The notes under the pieces are model-generated. The model was not told the DNA's origin. It saw only the letters and a list, made by a program, of their open reading frames with translations, and did no database searches. The position numbers and the translations under genes were made by a program. A DNA stretch of 64,000 nucleotides from Desulfocorpusculum sp964414345 (GTDB lineage: Bacteria; Desulfobacterota; Desulfocorpusculales; Desulfocorpusculum): assembly GCA_964414345.1 (NCBI GenBank), contig CAYPWF010000005.1, positions 1 through 64,000 on the forward strand, read 5' to 3'. Shown here piece by piece: positions 34,200 to 41,858 of this stretch. Positions within the stretch are counted from its first letter, which is position 1, and each line of letters starts with the position of its first letter.

Positions 34200-35135
34200 T
34201 CAGAAGAAGTCAAAGGCAAGCTGCCCTTGGCTCAGTAGCCTTTGGGTCAGGTTCTCTATACACTTGGCAGCATTTGATTCAGGATAGCTCTGCAAGAGGG
34301 ACTGACGGGAACGAACACATTGGATCACCCTCTCGTCAAAGTTTATATACCCGCTGTAATCAACCTTTAGTCCGAAATACTTGTGCACAGCGCTCCTGAC
34401 TGAGAAGCCCACCTCCACATCCTCGTAGCGCCGCACCTGGTTCAGGACCAGCCTCACCTGAAAACTCTCCAGATTTGACCTAAGAATCCGGCTCACCAAT
34501 GGCTCTGTGCGCCCCAGATGTTTCAACAGCTCAGGCACGGGCTGAAAATCCTCTATTTTCCCAACATGAAATGCCCTATTCAGCGCGCTCTTCACGGAGC
34601 GTTTCCTGGTGCTTTTCACCAAGGTCCAGTAAATGGCCTCTTTGAGAAATCTGTATGTGTTCTCTATGGAGGTGGGCTCAGGCACTATCACATAGACCCC
34701 AAGAGTGGCCATCAAGAAAAGCTCCATAGTGGTCTGAGCACTTCCTGAGCCTATATCCAGTATTACGTAATCCACCTGGGCGCGCCTCAAGGCATTGCGC
34801 AGCCTGTTCATGTCCCTGACTTTGGGGCCCCTCACAGGGTAATCCAGGGTGCCGCTCACAAGGAGCAGATTCGCCACCCCGGTTTCCTCCATATAATCGT
34901 TTAGATCGCCGTGATTTCCCTGAAAAAAAGCCCCTAAAGTATACTTGGGCCTTTCTATACCTAAGCAAGTGTGCAGATTTGCCCCTCCCACATCCGCATC
35001 CACCAAAAGAACTTTGTGACCCCTTTTGGCGAGACATATGGCCATGTTGCTGGCAATGAGGGTCTTGCCGGTGCCCCCCTTACCACCTCCCACTGCCCAC
35101 ACGGCCCTCGGACCCCTTCGAGACTCGCCCATCAC
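34200..35135 (-). CDS. MinD/ParA/FlhG-type P-loop ATPase
   Basis: 311 residues of the deviant Walker family: Walker A GGGKGGTGKTLIASNMA with both lysines, switch I region VDADVGGANLH, and Walker B-like DYVILDIGSGSAQ. The C-terminal half is longer than in MinD and has no clear membrane-targeting helix. It is followed by the DnaJ-HTH gene, a pair I believe occurs repeatedly in delta-proteobacteria. The cargo is unknown; polar localisation or chromosome-associated positioning are possible. The 35136-35310 stretch upstream shows no gene. Confidence 0.85.
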   Translation of the reverse strand: MMGESRRGPRAVWAVGGGKGGTGKTLIASNMAICLAKRGHKVLLVDADVGGANLHTCLGIERPKYTLGAFFQGNHGDLNDYMEETGVANLLLVSGTLDYPVRGPKVRDMNRLRNALRRAQVDYVILDIGSGSAQTTMELFLMATLGVYVIVPEPTSIENTYRFLKEAIYWTLVKSTRKRSVKSALNRAFHVGKIEDFQPVPELLKHLGRTEPLVSRILRSNLESFQVRLVLNQVRRYEDVEVGFSVRSAVHKYFGLKVDYSGYINFDERVIQCVRSRQSLLQSYPESNAAKCIENLTQRLLSQGQLAFDFF

Positions 35136-35310
35136 ACCTCCAAATGCTGTTCCAATCCAGATACCTTTTCATTCAGCTCAAATTCCAAAGCAAAATAGCA
35201 TGTTAGAGGCTGTAGCGCAACCCGCGCCCCCAAAAGGGAGAAGGTGGCTTCTTAAGCAATGTTTAAGCGCAGGATTTCCTTTTCAGAAGGGGGCAAAGCT
35301 GCTTGCGAGT

Positions 35311-35508
35311 TAGCCCGGATTATTCTCAAAAGACCTTGGGCTTTAGGGCTATGCCCCCAAACCCCCAACTAAGCCTAAGCCTGGTTCGACTCAAACCAGG
35401 GCCAAACCTGAAACCGGGAATCAAGCTTTTTTTGAGCATGGACAAGTTTATCCAAATATGTCAATAAGATAGCCTGTATTGTTCACTCATCGTGAATAAT
35501 GCGGGTTA
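35311..35508 (+). repeat. dispersed 198-bp element, copy 4 (best-preserved ends)
   Basis: Left end TAGCCCGGATTAT (35311-35323) and right end ATAATGCGGGTTA (35496-35508) are inverted copies at 11 of 13 positions, each bounded by TA. Internal blocks are GGGCTATGCCCCCAAACCCC, TTTTTTTGAGCATGG and a right-end hairpin. It lies 20 bases beyond the comF stop codon. It has no coding capacity. Confidence 0.82.
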
Positions 35509-35528
35509 GGTCTCCTTAGCTTTTCCCC

Positions 35529-36299
35529 TCAGAGCACCCTGGCAAAAGTGATCACGTGCACCTGCTTTGCGCCTTTTCTGAGCAACTCCCGGGAGGCTTC
35601 CTTAAGGGTGGCCCCTGTTGTGTAAACATCATCCACGAGCAAGATGGTTCTTCTTTTCAAGAGGCTCGGCTCCCTCACGCAGAAGGCTCCCTTTACATTG
35701 TCTCGCCGCTGAGGCTTGCTGAGGCCTACTTGCGGAGGAGTTGCCTTGGGTCGCTCCAAGAGCCCAAGCTGGAGGGGAACACCTAGACCCTTTGCCACTG
35801 CCTTTCCCATTATTGCCGCCTGGTTGAACCCTCTGTGTCTTAGTCTTGAGACATGCAGTGGAATCGGTACCACAAGATCCAAACCCAAGGCTTCAAGTTC
35901 TTTCCCAAGCTTAGAGAGAAGAAGCTCGCCCATAAAACGGGCCAGGGAAGCATTAGGTCCGTACTTCATCTTGTGTAAAAGCGGAAAGACCTCTTGATCG
36001 TAAACCACCAGGGCCCGGGCCGAGCGAAAAGGAGGCGGATTTTCCATACACTCCCCGCAAATATGGGAGGACACCACAGCGGAGTGGATAGGCAAGGCGC
36101 AGGAGGGACAAAAAGGGGGTACCAACCATGATATCTCCTTGGCACACCGGCTGCAGATACCATGACCCCGCCAAACCAATAGAGCTTGGGGATCCTCAGG
36201 GCAGGTTTTCAACTCCCCTTCACAAAGCGCGCACACCCTTGGGAAGACCAGATCAACTATGGAGTTGAGTAAATCAACCGAACGCTGGATCAGGGCCAT
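35529..36299 (-). CDS. comF: ComF-family phosphoribosyltransferase-like protein
   Basis: 256 residues. The N-terminal zinc-binding part has CALCEGEL, CSRCAKEI, CPSCALP and CGECMENPP. The C-terminal PRTase domain has the PRPP-binding loop TILLVDDVYTTGATLKEA and the HVSRLRHRGFNQA motif. ComF is needed for DNA uptake in competent bacteria, but homologues occur widely and the biochemical role is not settled. It is the last gene downstream of rsfS, 82 bases away. Confidence 0.9.
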   Translation of the reverse strand: MALIQRSVDLLNSIVDLVFPRVCALCEGELKTCPEDPQALLVWRGHGICSRCAKEISWLVPPFCPSCALPIHSAVVSSHICGECMENPPPFRSARALVVYDQEVFPLLHKMKYGPNASLARFMGELLLSKLGKELEALGLDLVVPIPLHVSRLRHRGFNQAAIMGKAVAKGLGVPLQLGLLERPKATPPQVGLSKPQRRDNVKGAFCVREPSLLKRRTILLVDDVYTTGATLKEASRELLRKGAKQVHVITFARVL

Positions 36300-36381
36300 G
36301 TCCTGGTGTCGTTGGAATGGGAATTTCCCCCCAGGCTATGAACTAGACTCATGCCCCATCCTGCGGGGAGCTGATGAGGCG

Positions 36382-36804
36382 CTATGATTCCTGTTCTGTT
36401 TCGGCCTGCGCGGGTTGCTCTGCTTGAGACAGCTCCAGCCTGGGTGCATCCGACCATAGCCCTTCCAAGTCGTAGAATTCCCTGATTTGCTTTTGAAATA
36501 TGTGTGCGACCACATCACCGAAATCCATGAGAACCCAGCGGGCAGCAGCCATTCCCTCCACCGAGGTGGGTCTCCACTTCAAAGCCTTTAACTCCCTTTC
36601 AAGGTGTTCTGCTATGGCTTGCACCTGCCTGTCAGACCTGCCCGTACATATGACGAAATAGTCCGTGAAAGAGGCCACCTTCCTCAAGTCCAAGATCAAG
36701 ACATCCTGGGCTTTTTTGTCCTGCATGAGATGGGCAATCAACAAGGATTTCTCCTGGGAAACCCTCTTGCTTTGCACAACATCTCGGCTTTCATCAAGAG
36801 CCAT
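36382..36804 (-). CDS. rsfS: ribosomal silencing factor RsfS
   Basis: RsfS (Iojap family) binds ribosomal protein L14 and blocks subunit joining during starvation. The 140-residue product has the family core DVLILDLRKVASFTDYFVI, GRSDRQVQAIAEHL and RWVLMDFGDVVAHIF. A polar C-terminal tail follows. It overlaps nadD by 11 bases, the usual neighbour. Confidence 0.94.
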   Translation of the reverse strand: MALDESRDVVQSKRVSQEKSLLIAHLMQDKKAQDVLILDLRKVASFTDYFVICTGRSDRQVQAIAEHLERELKALKWRPTSVEGMAAARWVLMDFGDVVAHIFQKQIREFYDLEGLWSDAPRLELSQAEQPAQAETEQES

Positions 36805-37477
36805 GTGCTCTCTCCACCGGCCTGGACTCGCCTTTTGCCCCGTAAAGGCCGTGCAGGTTTATGTAATCTGCCACTTCCTCGGGTAGGAGGTACTTTACTG
36901 ATCGGCCGTTTTCCAGGAGATTTCTTATCTCTGTGCCGGAAATCTCCAGTGAGCGGAAACCCCTGAAAAAGACCCTGTGCCCGCTTGGGTGAACCCAGGC
37001 CCGTTCATTGGGATCATAGTGGAAAACATTGCTCATTTTGGCGGGCAAAGCTCTTTTTCCAGAAGGTCTGAATCCGGCTCTTCCCAACACGATCCAGTTG
37101 CTGATGGCAAAGAGCTCCCGGTAAGCCTTCCAGGTGTGGATAAAAAGAAAGGCATCCAAGCCCACCAAAAAGAAAAGCTCCGCCTCCGGAGCCTGCCTCT
37201 CCCGTAAAAGGCACAAGCTCTCCAAAGAGTAAGAAGGCCCCGGACGGCTGCATTCCAGGTCAGACACCTGGAATGCCGGGTTTCCTGCCACAGCCCTTTT
37301 TACCATCTCCAACCTGTGCGCTGCAGGGGCTACCCGCTTTTTTCTCTTGTGAGGGGGCACACAAGCCGGCAGGAAAATCACCAGCTCCAAGCCAAAACTT
37401 TCCCTGGCCTCCTCTGCCAGCCTAAGATGGCCGTAGTGAATGGGATCAAAGGTCCCGCCGAAAACCCCAATGCGCAC
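36794..37477 (-). CDS. nadD: nicotinate-nucleotide adenylyltransferase
   Basis: Transfers AMP from ATP to nicotinate mononucleotide in NAD+ synthesis. The 227-residue protein has the nucleotidyltransferase motif GGTFDPIHYGHL (HxGH) and the C-terminal ISGTEIRNLL (ISxTxIR) motif. PPHKRKK is the usual substrate-binding loop. It starts 1 base after proA and overlaps rsfS. Confidence 0.95.
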   Translation of the reverse strand: MRIGVFGGTFDPIHYGHLRLAEEARESFGLELVIFLPACVPPHKRKKRVAPAAHRLEMVKRAVAGNPAFQVSDLECSRPGPSYSLESLCLLRERQAPEAELFFLVGLDAFLFIHTWKAYRELFAISNWIVLGRAGFRPSGKRALPAKMSNVFHYDPNERAWVHPSGHRVFFRGFRSLEISGTEIRNLLENGRSVKYLLPEEVADYINLHGLYGAKGESRPVERAHGS

Positions 37478-37478
37478 C

Positions 37479-38723
37479 TTATTCCCTTACCTGTCCGTCA
37501 CCGTAGACCACAAACTTGGTGGTGGTCAACTCTTCCACACCCATGGGCCCGTATGCATGGAGCTTGGTGGTACTGATTCCTATCTCAGCCCCCAAACCCA
37601 GCTGGTAACCGTCGCTGAAGCGGGTGGAGGCATTGACCAGCACCACCGAGGATTGCACCTCCTGGAGAAAGCGTTGGGCATTCTTGTAATCCCGTGTCAC
37701 AATGGATTCCGTGTGGTCAGAGCCGTACCTGGCGATGTGGTCCATGGCCTCCTGGAGCCCTTCCACAACACGCACAGCCAGGATAAGGTCATTGTACTCT
37801 GCGTACCAGTCCTGCTCTGTAGCTTCCTTGAGATCCGGCAGAATCTCCCTTGTGAGAGTGCAACCGCGAAGCTCCACTCCCCGCTCCTTGAGCTTGGAGC
37901 CTATCCTAGGCAAAAAGGCGGGGGCTATGTTTCGATGCACCAGAAGCGTTTCCATGGCATTACATACTGCCGGCCTTTGCAGCTTGGCATTCATACAGAT
38001 CCTCTCGGCCATATCCAAATCCGCCGACTCATCCACAAACACGTGACAGACCCCTTTGTAGTGCTTTATCACCGGGATCTTGGATTCTGCCACAACCGCC
38101 CTGATCAGCTCTTCTCCACCCCTGGGGATGATGACATCAATTATGCCCTCCAACTGAAGCATCTCCCTGACCGCCTCCCGGTCAGTGGTTGGAATCATGC
38201 TCACAGCCCCTTGGGGCAAGCCTTCTGTCTTAAGAGCCTCCCGCAGGATCTCCACTATGGCCTGATTGGAGCGGAAAGCCTCCGAGCCCCCCCTAAGAAC
38301 AACTCCGTTCCCTGACTTAATGCAAAGGGCAGCGGCATCGGCTGTCACATTTGGCCTTGCCTCATAAATGATGCCCACCACACCCAAAGGGATTCTCATA
38401 CGCCCCACCATAAGCCCGTTGGGGCGCTTCCACATGCGCACAACCTGCCCCACAGGATCCGGCAATGCCGCCACCTCCCTGATACCTCGAGCCATCTCCG
38501 AGATGATCCGCTCCGTGAGGGTAAGTCTATCCAGCATGGGCCGAGAAAGCCCGGCCTTTTGGGCCAAATCCAGGTCAAGCCTGTTCTCCTGTAGAAGCTT
38601 GGGGGCCTCCTTCTCCAGCGCCGAGGCCATGGCGTGAAGGGCCCTTTCCTTGCGATCCGAAGAGATCCTGGCCAACTCCCTGGCCGCCTGTTTGGCCTCC
38701 AAAGCCACCTCCCGCACACTCAT
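37479..38723 (-). CDS. proA: gamma-glutamyl phosphate reductase
   Basis: NADPH-dependent reduction of gamma-glutamyl phosphate to glutamate semialdehyde in proline synthesis. At 414 residues it has the expected length. Motifs include PNVTADAAALCIKSGNGVVL, PRGGEELIRAV and the catalytic cysteine in PAVCNAMETLLVH. It forms an operon with proB upstream (58 bases) and nadD downstream (1 base). Confidence 0.97.
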   Translation of the reverse strand: MSVREVALEAKQAARELARISSDRKERALHAMASALEKEAPKLLQENRLDLDLAQKAGLSRPMLDRLTLTERIISEMARGIREVAALPDPVGQVVRMWKRPNGLMVGRMRIPLGVVGIIYEARPNVTADAAALCIKSGNGVVLRGGSEAFRSNQAIVEILREALKTEGLPQGAVSMIPTTDREAVREMLQLEGIIDVIIPRGGEELIRAVVAESKIPVIKHYKGVCHVFVDESADLDMAERICMNAKLQRPAVCNAMETLLVHRNIAPAFLPRIGSKLKERGVELRGCTLTREILPDLKEATEQDWYAEYNDLILAVRVVEGLQEAMDHIARYGSDHTESIVTRDYKNAQRFLQEVQSSVVLVNASTRFSDGYQLGLGAEIGISTTKLHAYGPMGVEELTTTKFVVYGDGQVRE

Positions 38724-38781
38724 AATTCTTCCTCCTCCCCCAGCTATCCTACAGTCTGTTCTCTCCCTTTATTCCCTTATC

Positions 38782-39921
38782 TCAAAGGATCACCACCAAA
38801 TCGTCCCTGTGGATCACCTCGTCGAAGTACCTGTAGCCCAGTATGGACTCTATCTCAGAAGTCCTGCGCCCCTGGATCCTACGCAGCTCTTCAGAGCTAT
38901 AGTTCACAAGACCCCGGGCAAATTCAACCCCGTTCTCCCCCACACAGCTCACTGAGTCGCCTGCGCCGAAATTCCCTCTTACCTCCTTGAGTCCAGAGGG
39001 AAGCAGGCTCTTGCCCCTCTCCACCACAGCCTTGCGCGCCCCCTGATCCACCACCAGGGCCCCGCAAACGGTCCTGGAATAAGCTATCCAGTGTTTCCAG
39101 CTATTTATGCGGTTTTCCTTGGGAAGCACCAGGGTCCCCAATTCCTCACCCCCCAGGACTCTCTCTAGAACCCTCTCCCTGCCGCCGCTGGTAATCACTG
39201 TGGGAACTCCGTACACAGAAGCTGTGCGGGAAGCTTGCAGCTTGGAGATCATTCCGCCGGTTCCTACTTGGCTGGTTGTGAGTTCCACCATGGAGAATAT
39301 TCTCTCGTCCACATCCTGCACCACTGCTATGCGCCGGGCCTCGGGATGAGCCTTGGGATCCTTGTCGAAAAGTCCGTCAGTATCCGTGAGGATAAGTAGC
39401 AGCTCAGCCTGGACCAGGTTTGTCACCAAGGCGGAGAGGCAGTCATTGTCCCCGAACTGGATCTCCTCTGTGACCACCGTGTCATTCTCGTTGATGATGG
39501 GTAGGATCCCCCAACGTATCAATGTGAAAAGGGTGTTGCGGGCATTGAGGAATCTTCTGCGCTCGGCTAGGTCCTCCCTGGTAAGCAGGATCTGGGCCAC
39601 CTTACGGCCTGTCCTACCGAAGCACCTCTCGTACATCCACATGAGCCTGGCCTGGCCCACTGCAGCAGCAGCCTGTTTCTCCGGAATACTCTTGGGCTTC
39701 CTTCGAAGTCCAATCTTGCGCGTGCCCGCGGCGATGGCCCCCGAGCTGACAAGAACCACCTCGTAGCCTTTCCCCATAGCTCTTGATATGTCGTCACACA
39801 TGCTCTGGATGCGTTGTTCATCCAACCCCCCATGGCCGGAGGTAAGCACTGCGCTGCCCACCTTCACAACCACCCGCCTGACCTGGCCCAACATATCGGC
39901 CCGGTTCACCTGGCCGCTCAC
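38782..39921 (-). CDS. proB: glutamate 5-kinase with PUA domain
   Basis: Phosphorylates glutamate as the first step of proline synthesis. The 379 residues comprise the amino-acid kinase domain (VVKVGSAVLT, VSSGAIAAG, NENDTVVTEEIQFGDND, TDTDGLFDKDP, TGGMISKLQAS) and a C-terminal PUA domain. Its start overlaps the obgE stop (ATGA), so it is coupled to obgE. Confidence 0.97.
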   Translation of the reverse strand: MSGQVNRADMLGQVRRVVVKVGSAVLTSGHGGLDEQRIQSMCDDISRAMGKGYEVVLVSSGAIAAGTRKIGLRRKPKSIPEKQAAAAVGQARLMWMYERCFGRTGRKVAQILLTREDLAERRRFLNARNTLFTLIRWGILPIINENDTVVTEEIQFGDNDCLSALVTNLVQAELLLILTDTDGLFDKDPKAHPEARRIAVVQDVDERIFSMVELTTSQVGTGGMISKLQASRTASVYGVPTVITSGGRERVLERVLGGEELGTLVLPKENRINSWKHWIAYSRTVCGALVVDQGARKAVVERGKSLLPSGLKEVRGNFGAGDSVSCVGENGVEFARGLVNYSSEELRRIQGRRTSEIESILGYRYFDEVIHRDDLVVIL

Positions 39922-40961
39922 CCCCCTAAACCTCCTTCTCTTTCCTCTCCCTTTTCCACAGGCATATTTTTGAGTCTCATAAAGATCTCCCCAAGGAGTT
40001 CCTCGACTCCTTGGCCTGTAAGGGCGCTTATCTGGTAGCAGCTTATGGATTCTTTGCTCAGTAACTTGTGGATCTCCCGCTCACGAAGACTGGCCCCCGG
40101 TAGATCTACCTTGTTTAGAGCCACCAGGCAAGGCCTCTGTAAAAGGCTGGGTTGGTACATTTGCACTTCGTGACGAAGGATCTGAAATTCCTCCACCGGC
40201 CCCCTTTCCCGATTGGGATCCAGGTCAAGGACATAAAGAAGAAGCCTTGTACGTTCAACATGCCTGAGGAATCGAAGACCCAGCCCCACTCCCTTATGCG
40301 CCCCCTCCACCAGGCCTGGCAGATCGGCCATCACCATACGCTCTTCATCGCTTAACTCCACAACCCCCAAATGAGGGTTTAGGGTGGTGAAAGGATAGGA
40401 GGCTATCTTGGGGCGGGCAGAAGAGACCCTGGCCAAAAGCGAGGACTTTCCAACATTGGGCAGTCCCACCAGGCCCACATCGGCCATGAGCTTTAGCTCC
40501 AGGAGTACCCACCGCTCCTCACCGGTTCCAGGAGGTGTGGAAAACCTGGGGGCCTGACGCGTGGGGGTGGCAAACCTGGCATTACCCTTTCCCCCATGCC
40601 CTCCCTTTGCAACCACCACCCGCTGCCCGGCATGGGTTAGGTCTGCCAAGACCTCACCGCTTTGAGCATCCCGCACAAGGGTACCCACCGGCACCCTCAG
40701 CACCAAATCCTCCCCGTCCGCTCCGTGACGGTCGTTTCCCTCCCCGTGCTTACCGGAACCGGCCTGGAAATGCTTTTTGTAAGAGTAATCCAGCAGACTT
40801 TGGACCTGGGAAGAGGCCTCTATCACCACATCTCCGCCGCGGCCGCCGTCTCCGCCGTCAGGTCCGCCCTTGGGACGGAACTTCTCTCTCCGGAAACTGA
40901 TACAGCCCCGCCCGCCCGCTCCCGAGCGGACGTGAATCTTGGCCTCATCCAGAAAAGGCAT
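39918..40961 (-). CDS. obgE: GTPase ObgE/CgtA
   Basis: Essential ribosome-assembly GTPase. The glycine-rich Obg domain (residues ~1-158: FLDEAKIHVRSGAGGRGC, GGDGGRGGDVV) precedes the G domain with GLPNVGKSSLL (P-loop), DLPGLVEGA and NKVD. At 347 residues it lacks the C-terminal OCT domain. The ATG at 40961 is the family start; 31 further codons upstream in frame are not expected to be translated. It follows rpmA, as in most bacteria. Confidence 0.96.
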   Translation of the reverse strand: MPFLDEAKIHVRSGAGGRGCISFRREKFRPKGGPDGGDGGRGGDVVIEASSQVQSLLDYSYKKHFQAGSGKHGEGNDRHGADGEDLVLRVPVGTLVRDAQSGEVLADLTHAGQRVVVAKGGHGGKGNARFATPTRQAPRFSTPPGTGEERWVLLELKLMADVGLVGLPNVGKSSLLARVSSARPKIASYPFTTLNPHLGVVELSDEERMVMADLPGLVEGAHKGVGLGLRFLRHVERTRLLLYVLDLDPNRERGPVEEFQILRHEVQMYQPSLLQRPCLVALNKVDLPGASLREREIHKLLSKESISCYQISALTGQGVEELLGEIFMRLKNMPVEKGEEREGGLGG

Positions 40962-41050
40962 GCATCCTGGCTTTGCCCCCCGGGCCACGGCCCTGGAAGG
41001 CCGTTGGTTGGAACCTCCCCGAAAAAGGTTTGGACACCGCCTGGCACACC

Positions 41051-41305
41051 TCAAACTGAGTAAACACTCACCACCCTGCGGCGTTGACCCTTTGTTTCAA
41101 AGCGCACCACACCGTCTATCTTGGCAAAGAGCGTGAAGTCCCTTCCCATGCCCACATTCAGGCCGGGGTGAAATTTGCTCCCCACCTGCCTCACCAAGAT
41201 ATTACCGGCTTTAACGCGCTCCCCGCCGAAGCGCTTCACGCCCCGGCGCTGGCCCTGACTGTCCCTACCGTTTCTCGAACTCCCCACGGCTTTCTTATGA
41301 GCCAC
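41051..41305 (-). CDS. rpmA: 50S ribosomal protein L27
   Basis: 84 residues. It begins MAHKKAVGSSRNGRDSQGQR, carries FGGERVKAGNILVRQ and GTKFHPG-like GSKFHPGLNV. There is no Firmicute-type N-terminal cleavage extension. It lies 13 bases after rplU and before obgE. Confidence 0.98.
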   Translation of the reverse strand: MAHKKAVGSSRNGRDSQGQRRGVKRFGGERVKAGNILVRQVGSKFHPGLNVGMGRDFTLFAKIDGVVRFETKGQRRRVVSVYSV

Positions 41306-41318
41306 GGCAAAACCTCCC

Positions 41319-41633
41319 TTACTGCAAATGGATCTCTTCTATGCGAAGGCCTGTGAAATCCTGCCTGTGCCCTTGGGTCTTGCGAAAACGCTTGCGCCTT
41401 CTCATCCTGAAGACCCTGATCTTGGGGGATCTGCCCTGCTGCTCTATTTTAGCCACAACGCTGGCCTCCACAACATAAGGCTGCCCGACTCTTATTTTTT
41501 CCCCCTCCTGCACCAAGAGCACCTGCTCCAGCTTAAGCCTATCACCTACTTCTCCCTCGATGCGCTCCACCCTCACCAGATCCCCTTGCTTGACCCGGTA
41601 TTGCTTACCGCCTGACTCGATGATAGCGTACAT
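41319..41633 (-). CDS. rplU: 50S ribosomal protein L21
   Basis: 104 residues starting MYAIIESGGKQYRVKQGD, the standard L21 N-terminus, and containing KRFRKTQGHRQDFT near the C-terminus. GGAGGG lies before the ATG. It is the first gene of the rplU-rpmA-obgE-proBA-nadD-rsfS operon. Confidence 0.98.
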   Translation of the reverse strand: MYAIIESGGKQYRVKQGDLVRVERIEGEVGDRLKLEQVLLVQEGEKIRVGQPYVVEASVVAKIEQQGRSPKIRVFRMRRRKRFRKTQGHRQDFTGLRIEEIHLQ

Positions 41634-41697
41634 TTTTCCCTCCTGCCGGCACCCCCCTGGGTTGGAGCCTCTTGCCCTCGGGGCACTCAGACCCTCT

Positions 41698-41727
41698 ATA
41701 ATATCCGGCTCGTGGCTTTTCAGTCAA
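41698..41727 (-). promoter_or_regulatory. sigma-70-type promoter for the rplU operon
   Basis: TTGACT (41722-41727) and TATTAT (41698-41703) on the minus strand are 18 bases apart. A start near 41690 gives a leader of about 57 bases. Divergent glyS begins 130 bases to the right. Confidence 0.65.
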
Positions 41728-41858
41728 GCTGCTTTGCAGCTAAGCACTGGCGAACTCAGCAGAGGTTTCTTGGGGTATGCTTTCAGGACAAGCCCTTGTG
41801 CCTGCACTCAGGGCATGGTACAAAAAAACTCATTTTCCGGTATGAAAGGAGCAAGGCA

